64,000 nucleotides of DNA from Ralstonia sp. UBA689 (GTDB lineage Bacteria > Pseudomonadota > Gammaproteobacteria > Burkholderiales > Burkholderiaceae): contig NZ_DBMV01000021.1 in NCBI RefSeq assembly GCF_002298975.1, positions 1 through 64,000 of the forward strand, in the 5' to 3' direction. Under the pieces are notes generated by a model. That model was not told the DNA's origin. It searched no databases and saw nothing but the letters and a program-made list of their open reading frames with translations. Positions 57,283-64,000 of this stretch are shown here, piece by piece (position 1 is the first letter of the stretch; each line of letters begins with the position of its first letter). A program made the position numbers and the translations under genes.

Positions 57283-59082
57283 ATGGACCGCATTCTGAAA
57301 AACACCAGCGTCCGCGCTGGCCTGCTGGCGATTCTGATCACCTTTGCGTTGATGATCGTGGTCGGGGCGGCAGTGGGCGTGCTTGCCCTGCGCACAACCA
57401 ACGAAAGCACCGGGCGCGTGTATGACATCGCGGATCGCAGCATGCTGCTCAACGATGCCTACAAGGACATGCAGCGCTGCCGTACCGGCATGTCGCGCCT
57501 GTACGGTGCGCTGCGCGAAAACATGGATGAGGCTTCCAAGGCGGCTGCCCTCGAGAGCTCGGAGAAGGGCCTGAAGAAGTCCATCGCGCAACTGGACGCG
57601 TTCAAGAGCGCACCGTCCATCGGAGGCGTCGATGACGCGTTGCGCCAGTCGATCGTCCGGGCCGCGCAGGCGCACATCGACGCGGTGCAGCGCGCCATGA
57701 CCGCACTGCGCGCTGGCGATGCCGCTGGCTATGCCGCCATCAACTACAAGGACGTGACGGCAACGGGGGCCGCTTGGTCGGTGGAGATCGAGCGCTTCCA
57801 GCAACTCGTCAAGCGGTTGGCGCAGGAGGAAACCGATGGTGGCCGCGCACGCTACCAGTTGATCCTCAAGTTCGTTGCGCTGGGCAATGTCATGGCGCTT
57901 GCGCTGATCGTTGCCGTGTTCTATGGGCTCAAGGCGTTTGTGATCACGCCGCTCAGCGAGGCCGTGGCTGTGCTGACGCGCGTGGCCGAGGGTGACCTGT
58001 CGGCCCAGGTGAAGGCAGGTGGCCGCAATGAGCTGGGCCGCTTGCTCTCGGCCGTGGCCCGCATGCGCGAGAGTCTGGTGAATACGGTGCGCCAGGTGCG
58101 CAGCAGTTCGGATTCAGTCAACACTGGCGCGCACGAAATCGCCAGTGGCAACCTGGATCTGTCCTCGCGTACCGAGCAGCAATCGGCCTCGCTGGAGAAG
58201 ACCGCCGCGAGCATGGAGCAGATGACTTCCACCGTCACCAACAACTCCGAGAGCGCCCGCCAGGCCAGCGCGCTGGCATCGAATGCCGCCGATCTGGCCT
58301 CGCGCGGCGGCGACGTGGTGCGCGGCGTGGTGGCCACCATGGATGACATCAGTGCCGGCTCGCGCAAGATGGCCGACATCATCGGCGTGATCGACGGGAT
58401 CGCCTTCCAGACCAACATCCTGGCGCTCAACGCTGCGGTGGAAGCGGCACGCGCCGGCGAGCAGGGGCGCGGGTTTGCCGTGGTGGCGGGCGAGGTGCGT
58501 GCATTGGCGCAGCGCAGCGCGGCAGCGGCCAAGGAGATCAAGGCGCTGATCGACGATTCGGTGTCTCGCGTGCAGGCCGGCCACACGCAGGTGGCGCAGG
58601 CGGGCGAGACCATCACCGAGACGGTGGAGGCTGTGCGCCGTGTCGCCAACATTGTCGAAGACATTGCCTCCGCGTCGGAAGAGCAAACGCAAGGCATTCT
58701 GCAGATCGGGCAGGCGGTGTCGGAGATGGAGCAGGTAACGCAGCAGAACGCCGCGTTGGTGGAGCAGGCCGCCGCCGCCGCGCAGTCGCTGGAAGAACAG
58801 GCGCAGAACCTCACGCAGGTGGTTTCGCAGTTCCGCCTGGATGGCGGGGAGGGCGCCGTCGCAGCGCTGCAACCGGCGAAACCGGCCAAGCCTGTAGCCG
58901 CCACCGTCACGGCAACCAGCAAGCCGAGCCAATCCGCGCGCCCCGCAGTTCGCAAGCGTGAACCGAAGATGGCCGCTCAGGCGGCTGCCGCTGTCTCGAT
59001 GGCTCCCGGTCCCGCCTCCGCCAAGAAGCCGCCCTTGGCCGTGGCGGGTGGCGGCTCCGATGCGGATTGGGAAACCTTCTGA
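57283..59082 (+). CDS. Methyl-accepting chemotaxis protein, four-helix-bundle sensor
   Basis: The 599-residue chemoreceptor has its first membrane helix at about 10-33 (LLAILITFALMIVVGAAVGV). A periplasmic helical domain of the Tar/Tsr ligand-binding type spans about 38-190 (RSMLLNDAYKDMQRCRTGMS, with GDAAGYAAINYKD near its end). A second helix lies at about 198-220, then HAMP (ITPLSEAVAVLTRVAEGDLS) and a signalling domain nearly identical at its tip to the upstream receptor. It also ends in DWETF. It is 75 bp downstream of the first receptor and may share its flagellar promoter. Confidence 0.96.
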   Translation: MDRILKNTSVRAGLLAILITFALMIVVGAAVGVLALRTTNESTGRVYDIADRSMLLNDAYKDMQRCRTGMSRLYGALRENMDEASKAAALESSEKGLKKSIAQLDAFKSAPSIGGVDDALRQSIVRAAQAHIDAVQRAMTALRAGDAAGYAAINYKDVTATGAAWSVEIERFQQLVKRLAQEETDGGRARYQLILKFVALGNVMALALIVAVFYGLKAFVITPLSEAVAVLTRVAEGDLSAQVKAGGRNELGRLLSAVARMRESLVNTVRQVRSSSDSVNTGAHEIASGNLDLSSRTEQQSASLEKTAASMEQMTSTVTNNSESARQASALASNAADLASRGGDVVRGVVATMDDISAGSRKMADIIGVIDGIAFQTNILALNAAVEAARAGEQGRGFAVVAGEVRALAQRSAAAAKEIKALIDDSVSRVQAGHTQVAQAGETITETVEAVRRVANIVEDIASASEEQTQGILQIGQAVSEMEQVTQQNAALVEQAAAAAQSLEEQAQNLTQVVSQFRLDGGEGAVAALQPAKPAKPVAATVTATSKPSQSARPAVRKREPKMAAQAAAAVSMAPGPASAKKPPLAVAGGGSDADWETF

Positions 59083-59787
59083 TCAGGCATCCAGCGCTGG
59101 GCCATCGATGCGCTTGGCCCAGCTTTCCACCTCGCCCCGCGCGAGGCGGCCTTCCACGAGCTTGCGCCACGAGGGCGTGAGCGGCAGCGCCAGCATCGCT
59201 TCCAGCGCGGTGCGATCGAGCATGTTGCGATAGAGCACGTCCAGCACGCGCGCCAGCGGCCATTGCGGCCATGGGCGTTCGAGCCATGCCAACGTGTCGC
59301 CCACGCGCAGCGTGCCACCTTCCAGTACCCGGTAATACCAGCCCGTGCGGCCGCTGTGCTGCACGCGGCGCGCCATGTCGCGCGTGTTGAAGCGGTCGTT
59401 GAGTTTCCAGCAGGGCTGACGCAGCTGCGACACCTCCAGCACTACGTCGCCCGCACGCAGGCGGTCACCCACGCAGATGTCGGCTTCGGTGATGCCCATC
59501 GTGCTCAGGTTCTCGCCAAACGCGCCGGGCCGAGCCAGCACTGGCAGCGCGCCGATGTCCGCCTGCCACGCAGCGTAGTGGTCGAACGGGTAATGGTGGA
59601 TCGCCTTGTCGGGGCCGCCGTGCACGCGTCGGTCGCCTTGCTCGTCACCGACGATGCCGTTCAGGTCGATCTGTACGGCGTCGGCCACGGGGCGTTTGTC
59701 GATGGCGCTGCGTGAGCCTGGCCGCGTGTATTCGACCGCGCGACCGGTCAGGATGGCGTTGATGCGGATAGGAGCGGGCAACGTCAT
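59083..59787 (-). CDS. MOSC-domain protein, YiiM-like
   Basis: The 234-residue protein carries a MOSC domain of the YiiM type, molybdenum-cofactor-dependent reductases of hydroxylated compounds. Characteristic features are GVVGDEQGDRRVHGG-like (IVGDEQGDRRVHGGPDKA here), HHYPFDHYAAW, FGENLSTMGITE, and the cofactor-ligand Cys in SQLRQPCWKLNDRF. Start at ATG 59787, overlapping the upstream amidotransferase gene by 4 bp. It converges on the second chemoreceptor gene. Confidence 0.9.
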   Translation of the reverse strand: MTLPAPIRINAILTGRAVEYTRPGSRSAIDKRPVADAVQIDLNGIVGDEQGDRRVHGGPDKAIHHYPFDHYAAWQADIGALPVLARPGAFGENLSTMGITEADICVGDRLRAGDVVLEVSQLRQPCWKLNDRFNTRDMARRVQHSGRTGWYYRVLEGGTLRVGDTLAWLERPWPQWPLARVLDVLYRNMLDRTALEAMLALPLTPSWRKLVEGRLARGEVESWAKRIDGPALDA

Positions 59788-60491
59788 GCGGCGGCCTCCG
59801 CGCGGTCGAGCCATGTGGTGAAGACTTCGCGGGCGCGTTGCGACAGGCGCTGCGCCAACGCCGGTGCCTGAGCGCGTAACGCACGCGGGTCGATGCCTGC
59901 CGCACCGAGTTCGGCTGCATGCCCGATCAGCCAAGCTTCCAGTTCGTCGAGGTTGGCTTCGAGATGAAATTGCAGGCCGAGCGCGTGATCGCCGACGGCG
60001 AATGCCTGTTCTGCGCAGACTGCCGTCGAAGCCAGTCGGCGCGCGCCGGGCGGCAAGTCGTAGCGGTCTCCATGCCAGTGCAATACCGGCGTGCCGTCGG
60101 CCAGCGGGGCGAGTGGCGAGTTGGCACCCTTTGCTGTGAGTGTCACAGGCGCAAAGCCGATCTCCTTCACGCCCATCGGCTTGACGGCAGAGCCCAGCGC
60201 CCGCGCCATCAACTGCGCACCCAGACAGATGCCGAGCAGTGGCTTACGTGCGGCCAGCCGCCGCGCGATGGCGTCGGTTTCTTCACGCACGAACGGATAG
60301 GTCTCATCGTCGTATGCCCCGATGGGGCCACCCAGCACGACGAGCAGGTCAGCCGCCTCCATCTCACCAGCAGGCAAGGGCTGCACGCCCGCGTCCACAT
60401 AGCGCACGTGATAGCGGCGTGCTTCCAGCAGCGGCTGCAGCACGCCAAGGTGCTCGAAGGGAACGTGGCGCAAGGCGAGGGCGGTTTTCAT
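59784..60491 (-). CDS. Class I glutamine amidotransferase-like protein
   Basis: The 235-residue stand-alone GATase1 domain has its nucleophile Cys in LLGICLGAQLMARA (about 95) and His/Glu in GLQFHLEAN (about 178). GGPIGAYDDETYPF lies at the oxyanion strand. Members of this group are annotated as GMP synthase-like glutamine amidotransferases of unknown partner. It starts divergently from the cupin regulator at 60583 and overlaps the MOSC gene, forming a two-gene operon. Confidence 0.88.
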   Translation of the reverse strand: MKTALALRHVPFEHLGVLQPLLEARRYHVRYVDAGVQPLPAGEMEAADLLVVLGGPIGAYDDETYPFVREETDAIARRLAARKPLLGICLGAQLMARALGSAVKPMGVKEIGFAPVTLTAKGANSPLAPLADGTPVLHWHGDRYDLPPGARRLASTAVCAEQAFAVGDHALGLQFHLEANLDELEAWLIGHAAELGAAGIDPRALRAQAPALAQRLSQRAREVFTTWLDRAEAAA

Positions 60492-60520
60492 GGCCGGCGA
60501 GGGAGATCGAAGGATGCGTC

Positions 60521-60552
60521 ATTGTATGACACGAGGTGTCTTATGTGACAAT
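60521..60552. promoter_or_regulatory. Inverted repeats between amidotransferase and XRE-cupin genes
   Basis: GACAC (60528-60532) and GTGTC (60536-60540) form a tight palindrome. ATTGT (60521-60525) and ACAAT (60548-60552) flank it. The AT-rich site sits in the 91-bp divergent promoter region and is the likely operator of the adjacent XRE-cupin protein. Confidence 0.45.
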
Positions 60553-60582
60553 CTAGTCGAAAGCAATGACACTCTCATCCCC

Positions 60583-61131
60583 ATGACCGTACGCCTCAAA
60601 CCGCTGCGAAAAAATCACGGCTGGACGCTGGAGACGCTGGCTGAACGCACCGGCCTGACCAAAAGCTACCTCTCCAAGGTCGAGCGCGGTGTGTCCGTGC
60701 CGTCGATTGCCGTGGCGATGAAGCTGGCGCAGGCGCTGGGCGTGCCCGCCGAGGACTTGTTCGGCGAAGCCGCCTCAGCCGCCGCCATCACCGTCGTGCG
60801 GGCGGGCGAGCGCACGCGGGTTGGCAACCTCGGCTCGCAGCCGCTGTACGAGGGTATCGCCACGCAGCGCAGCGGGAAGACGCTGCTGCCGTTCGTCATC
60901 TACCCGCCGGCCGATTTCAGCGCGTCGCCGTTCAAGGAGCACGACGGCGAAGAGCTGCTGTTCGTGCATCGCGGCGAAGTGGAGGTCGCCTTTGCCGGAC
61001 AGACTGTGCGGTTGGCGGTAGGAGATTCGGTGGTGTTCGATGCACGCATCCCGCATCGGACGCGCTCAGTGGGGAAGACGCAGGCGGAGGTATTGGTGGT
61101 GGTGAGTGCCCCGGCGGAGCGAGCTGACTAA
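60583..61131 (+). CDS. XRE-family regulator with cupin sensor domain
   Basis: The 182-residue protein has an N-terminal helix-turn-helix (TLETLAERTGLTKSYLSKVE, about 15-65) and a C-terminal cupin (about 105-178) with metal-ligand-like positions in EHDGEELLFVHRGEVEV and VFDARIPHRT. Such PuuR/YdcN-type regulators bind small amines or amino acids and repress adjacent genes. The neighbouring divergent amidotransferase-MOSC operon is the likely target. ATG at 60583 (MTVRLKPLRKN). Confidence 0.88.
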   Translation: MTVRLKPLRKNHGWTLETLAERTGLTKSYLSKVERGVSVPSIAVAMKLAQALGVPAEDLFGEAASAAAITVVRAGERTRVGNLGSQPLYEGIATQRSGKTLLPFVIYPPADFSASPFKEHDGEELLFVHRGEVEVAFAGQTVRLAVGDSVVFDARIPHRTRSVGKTQAEVLVVVSAPAERAD

Positions 61132-61149
61132 ACGTCACTTATAAGAGAA

Positions 61150-61172
61150 AAAGCCCGCATCACGCGGGCTTT
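61150..61172. terminator. Bidirectional terminator
   Basis: AAAGCCCGC (61150-61158) pairs with GCGGGCTTT (61164-61172). A-rich and T-rich flanks lie on both sides. It separates the converging XRE-cupin gene and suhB. Confidence 0.88.
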
Positions 61173-61196
61173 CTTGTTTGAAGCAACTTGCGCCGC

Positions 61197-62009
61197 TCAA
61201 GCCTCAGCCTTCGACCGCGAAAACGGCGTCGTGATCCTGATCATCTGCACGAAGGCCTTCGGGTTGCCGGCCAGGATTTCGCCCTGGTCCAGGTAGCCCG
61301 ATTCGCCGCAATAGTTGCCCACCAGGCCGCCCGATTCCGTGATCAGCAGCGAGCCGGCGGCCATGTCCCATGCGTTCAGGCCTTGCTCGAAGAAGCCATC
61401 GAGGCGGCCGCAGGCCACGTAGGCGAGGTCCAATGCCGCGGCACCCGGGCGACGCAGGCCAGCACAGTTTTCCGTCATGGTGGCGAACAGGCGGGTGTAG
61501 TCGTACAGGCCTTCCATGTCGCGATAGGGGAAGCCGGTGCCGATCAGGCAGTCGGCCAGCTTGTCACGGCGCGTGACGCGGATGCGGCGGTTGTTCAGGA
61601 AGGCGCCCGCACCCTTGGAGGCGGTGAAGAGCTCGTCGCGCGACGGGTCGTACACCACGGCTTGCGTGACGACGCCACGCTGGATCAGCGCGATCGACAC
61701 CGCATATTGCGGAAAGCCATGGATGAAATTGGTGGTGCCGTCCAGCGGGTCGATGACCCAGACGTTTTCGCTGGCGGTTTCGCCGTCGGCCCAGGACTGG
61801 CCAGACTCTTCCGCTAGAATCGCGTGATCGGGGTACGCTGTCTTGATGACTTCGATGATCGCGGCTTCGGCCGCGCGATCGACTTCGGTGACGAAATCGT
61901 TGTGTCGTTTGCGCTCGGTGCGCAGGCTATCGACGTCGAAGGACGCGCGGTTGATGATGGTGCCGGCCTTGCGGGCAGCCCGGACGGCGATATTGAGCAT
62001 CGGATGCAT
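61197..62009 (-). CDS. suhB: Inositol-1-monophosphatase SuhB
   Basis: The 270-residue Mg-dependent phosphatase of the IMPase family has metal-binding motifs EESG (about 66-69), WVIDPLDGTTNF (signature) and AWDMAAGSLLITESGG near the C-terminus. In E. coli SuhB also joins the rRNA antitermination complex. The length matches (267). It diverges from trmJ across a 122-bp spacer, a pairing common in proteobacteria. Confidence 0.96.
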   Translation of the reverse strand: MHPMLNIAVRAARKAGTIINRASFDVDSLRTERKRHNDFVTEVDRAAEAAIIEVIKTAYPDHAILAEESGQSWADGETASENVWVIDPLDGTTNFIHGFPQYAVSIALIQRGVVTQAVVYDPSRDELFTASKGAGAFLNNRRIRVTRRDKLADCLIGTGFPYRDMEGLYDYTRLFATMTENCAGLRRPGAAALDLAYVACGRLDGFFEQGLNAWDMAAGSLLITESGGLVGNYCGESGYLDQGEILAGNPKAFVQMIRITTPFSRSKAEA

Positions 62010-62131
62010 GACGGATCTCCGCGCCTGACACGCTTTTGGCGGCAGGCGAACAACACAGCGAATTGTAGAAGAACGAGCGGCGGGCCGATCTCACGATCCT
62101 GCCCGCCGTCAAATGAGTGGCCGTATTGTAT

Positions 62132-63004
62132 ATGAACCCCGTCTCCAGCGCCCTGGAAAACACGCCGAACGCTGCGCTCGCCGACCCCGAAACGTTGCGC
62201 CAGCGGGCCGCGCGCTGCCGCTTCGTGCTGGTCGAAACCAGCCACCCGGGCAATGTCGGCTCCACGGCACGCGCGCTCAAGACCATGGGGTTCGGCGAAT
62301 CGGGCAGCTTCGTGCTCGTGCGCCCGCGCGAGGCCAATGCCCCGTCCAACGCCGATGCCATTGCCATGGCAAGCGGCGCCGACGATGTGCTGGCCGACGC
62401 CCGCGTGGTCGGCGACATCGGCGAGGCGCTGGCCGGTGCCTCGCTCACCGTCGCACTGACTGCCCGCCCGCGCGAATTTGGTCCGCGCCGCATCGGTCCG
62501 CGTGCTGCGGCGGAAGAGGTAGCCGCCTTGCTGGCTGCGCCCGACACCACGGTCGCGTTTGTGTTCGGCAACGAGCGCTTCGGCTTGCCGAACGACGTGG
62601 TGGAGCGCTGCCACGTCGTCACGCACATCCCGGCCAATCCGGCCTATGCCTCGTTGAATCTGTCGCAGGCAGTGCAGTTGATTGCGTATGAAGTGCGCAT
62701 GGCGCTGCTGGCCGAAACAGGCACGGGCGACACGCGCATGGATGGCGTCGGCTTCATCGGCGAGCCGGCCACCGCAGAGCAAATCGACGGCATGTTCGAT
62801 CACCTGGAGCGCGGCCTTGTCGAAATCGGCTTTCTTGACCCGGCCCAGCCGAAGAAGCTGATGCCGCGCCTGCGTCGTCTGTTTGCACGCACGCAGCTGG
62901 AGGCCGAGGAGGTCAACATTCTGCGCGGGATCGCCAAGCGCATGCTCGGCCGCCGCGCCGATGCAGTGACGCCACCCACCGGTGCGGCCGACGACTGTCG
63001 CTGA
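62132..63004 (+). CDS. trmJ: tRNA (cytidine/uridine-2'-O-)-methyltransferase TrmJ
   Basis: The 290-residue SPOUT-class RNA methyltransferase modifies position 32 of tRNAs. The SPOUT domain (about 30-190) has VLVETSHPGNVGSTARALKT (motif 1), FGNERFGLPND (motif 2) and ASLNLSQAVQLIAYE (motif 3, knot). The C-terminal extension with LFARTQLEAEEVNILRGI is TrmJ-specific. ATG 62132 preferred to the GTG at 62117. Confidence 0.93.
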   Translation: MNPVSSALENTPNAALADPETLRQRAARCRFVLVETSHPGNVGSTARALKTMGFGESGSFVLVRPREANAPSNADAIAMASGADDVLADARVVGDIGEALAGASLTVALTARPREFGPRRIGPRAAAEEVAALLAAPDTTVAFVFGNERFGLPNDVVERCHVVTHIPANPAYASLNLSQAVQLIAYEVRMALLAETGTGDTRMDGVGFIGEPATAEQIDGMFDHLERGLVEIGFLDPAQPKKLMPRLRRLFARTQLEAEEVNILRGIAKRMLGRRADAVTPPTGAADDCR

Positions 63005-63015
63005 CCGCCAGGCAA

Positions 63016-63035
63016 GCCGCCTACCAGGAGGCGGC
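63016..63035 (+). other. Hairpin after trmJ
   Basis: GCCGCCT (63016-63022) pairs with AGGCGGC (63029-63035) over a 6-nt loop. No T-run follows, so it is at most a weak terminator. Confidence 0.3.
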
Positions 63036-63060
63036 ATCCCCAAGCATGTTGGGCCAAGAC

Positions 63061-63092
63061 CCTTGCCGCAGCGCGGTAAGGGAATGCCTTAC
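63061..63092 (+). promoter_or_regulatory. Overlapping alternative hairpins / palindrome upstream of cysE
   Basis: CCTTGCCGC (63061-63069) can pair with GCGGTAAGG (63073-63081) with one G-U. The GTAAGG part (63076-63081) can alternatively pair with CCTTAC (63087-63092). The latter is also a 17-bp DNA palindrome (GTAAGG-N5-CCTTAC) suitable for a dimeric regulator. It lies about 60 bp before the cysE start. Confidence 0.45.
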
Positions 63093-63149
63093 ACTGCCCT
63101 CAGCGCACATCGATGCGCGGTAGTTTCATAACGATCCACACTACCCAAG

Positions 63150-63896
63150 ATGTTCACACGCATTCGCGAAGATATCCGCGCCATCATGGAGCGAGACCCG
63201 GCCGCGCGCAGCCGCTGGGAAGTGCTGACCTGCTACCCGGGCCTGCACGCCATCATCGTCCATCGGGTGGCGCATGCGTGTTGGCACGGAGGCTTCAAGT
63301 TGCTGGGGCGCTGGTTCTCGCACCTCGGGCGATTCCTGACCGGTATCGAGATCCACCCGGGCGCGACCGTTGGCCGGCGCGTGTTCATCGATCATGGCAT
63401 GGGCGTGGTGATTGGCGAGACGGCTGAGATTGGTGATGACTGCACGATCTACCAGGGTGTGACGCTTGGCGGTACGTCCCTTTACAAGGGGGCCAAGCGC
63501 CACCCGACGCTCGGCAAGGGCGTGGTGGTGAGTGCGGGTGCCAAGGTTCTCGGCGGGTTCGTGATCGGTGATGGGGCGCGCGTGGGGTCCAACGCGGTGG
63601 TGCTCAAGCCGGTGCCTGCGGGCGCGACGGCGGTCGGTATTCCGGCGCGCATCATCGAACGCGATGTGCCCAGCGAGGTGCAGCCGGCGCTCAAACAGGA
63701 GTTTTCCGCCTACGGCATCACGCCCGATGCGGACGATCCGGTGTCGCTGGCGCTCAAGCGGTTGATCGACCACAGCGTGCTCCAGCAGGAGCGCATCGAG
63801 TCGATTCTCTCCGTGCTCGATCGCCTGGGCGCACACCTGGAGAACTCGCCGAACGATCCGTTCGATGCTAGCGAGTTGAAGCGGATGCTCAAGTAG
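63150..63896 (+). CDS. cysE: Serine O-acetyltransferase CysE
   Basis: The 248-residue enzyme makes O-acetylserine, the first committed step of cysteine synthesis. An N-terminal helical region (MFTRIREDIRAIMERDPAAR) is followed by a left-handed beta-helix with active-site segments EIHPGATVGRRVFIDHG (catalytic His), IGETAEIGDDCTIYQGVTLGG and the AKVLGGFVIGDGARVGSNAV repeats. The C-terminus is longer than the usual Ile-ended tail that binds cysteine synthase and ends in Leu-Lys, so that complex may be absent. Confidence 0.96.
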   Translation: MFTRIREDIRAIMERDPAARSRWEVLTCYPGLHAIIVHRVAHACWHGGFKLLGRWFSHLGRFLTGIEIHPGATVGRRVFIDHGMGVVIGETAEIGDDCTIYQGVTLGGTSLYKGAKRHPTLGKGVVVSAGAKVLGGFVIGDGARVGSNAVVLKPVPAGATAVGIPARIIERDVPSEVQPALKQEFSAYGITPDADDPVSLALKRLIDHSVLQQERIESILSVLDRLGAHLENSPNDPFDASELKRMLK

Positions 63897-63917
63897 GGAA
63901 GGGCGGGTGGCAGCAGC

Positions 63918-64000
63918 TTATGCCGCCACTTGCTCGACCGTCAGCGTGCCATCCTGCAGCTTGAGAAAGCTGCCGCGCGGCTGCGCGTGATCGAAATCCC
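63918..64000 (-). CDS. lpxH: 3' end of probable UDP-2,3-diacylglucosamine hydrolase LpxH (cut by window edge)
   Basis: Reading the minus strand in from the right edge, an open frame ends in TAA at 63918. Its last residues (DFDHAQPRGSFLKLQDGTL, then TVEQVAA) resemble the C-terminus of LpxH, which removes UMP in lipid A synthesis and is often next to cysE in this family. Only 26 codons are visible, so the assignment rests on context and a short match. Confidence 0.5.
   Translation of the reverse strand, partial: DFDHAQPRGSFLKLQDGTLTVEQVAA

Overview
The window is a GC-rich (roughly 64-65%), densely packed chromosomal segment from a beta-proteobacterium. Gene order and protein sequences (recJ-rpfE-lolCD-tatD-comEC; pyrG-kdsA-eno-ftsB; trpS-dapA-bamC; suhB/trmJ-cysE-lpxH) point to the family Burkholderiaceae. 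The genus is most likely Ralstonia, of the pickettii/mannitolilytica type; this is inferred from remembered synteny, not from a database search. I see no prophage, insertion sequence, CRISPR array or replication origin. Most of the window is core chromosome, with a few regulatory or accessory islands and several decayed genes.

Left end (1-13967): the tail of tRNA-Gly and a tRNA-Cys gene, then a divergent HxlR regulator/MFS transporter pair with a clear palindromic operator. Next comes a signalling island (2472-8382): an OmpR-type response regulator, a secreted LysM-FecR protein and a CHASE2 sensor kinase in overlapping frames, followed by a second OmpR-type regulator whose receiver has lost its phosphorylation residues. 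A small GlsB-type membrane protein follows. At 8763-10565 lies an eroding carbohydrate locus: a GntR regulator with a short N-terminus, a frameshifted aldose 1-epimerase and an orphan promoter/terminator pair. Then come tRNA-Lys, a YeiE/YeiH-type LysR/exporter pair and a DUF899 gene.

13997-23181: tRNA-Leu, tRNA-Asn, ferredoxin fdxA, recJ, an RpfE-type gene, the lipoprotein exporter lolCD, a short gene remnant, tatD and the DNA-uptake channel comEC.

23301-28528: a compact five-gene operon of a circularly permuted ATP-grasp protein, an alpha-E protein, a transglutaminase-like protein, the proteasome-related peptidase Anbu and an alpha/beta hydrolase. This is a little-understood peptide-ligation/proteolysis system and the most intriguing intact module here.

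28609-45939: housekeeping genes pyrG, kdsA, eno, ftsB, hslO, a gamma-carbonic-anhydrase-like gene, a ferritin-like gene, a hydrolase under a palindromic operator, a ferredoxin-NADP reductase followed by a collapsed dehydrogenase pseudogene, an rnm-like PHP gene, yciO, a site-2 protease, trpS with a putative Fe-S motif, dapA, bamC and an MBL hydrolase.

46072-64000: an Ala-rich repeat lipoprotein, a ribosomal oxygenase divergent from slyD with start codons 11 bp apart, mutS with an overlapping degenerate metallophosphoesterase, a LysR/MFS/aldo-keto reductase group, two tandem chemoreceptors ending in DWETF (the first behind a FliA-type promoter), MOSC and amidotransferase genes, a cupin regulator, suhB, trmJ, cysE and the 3' end of probable lpxH.
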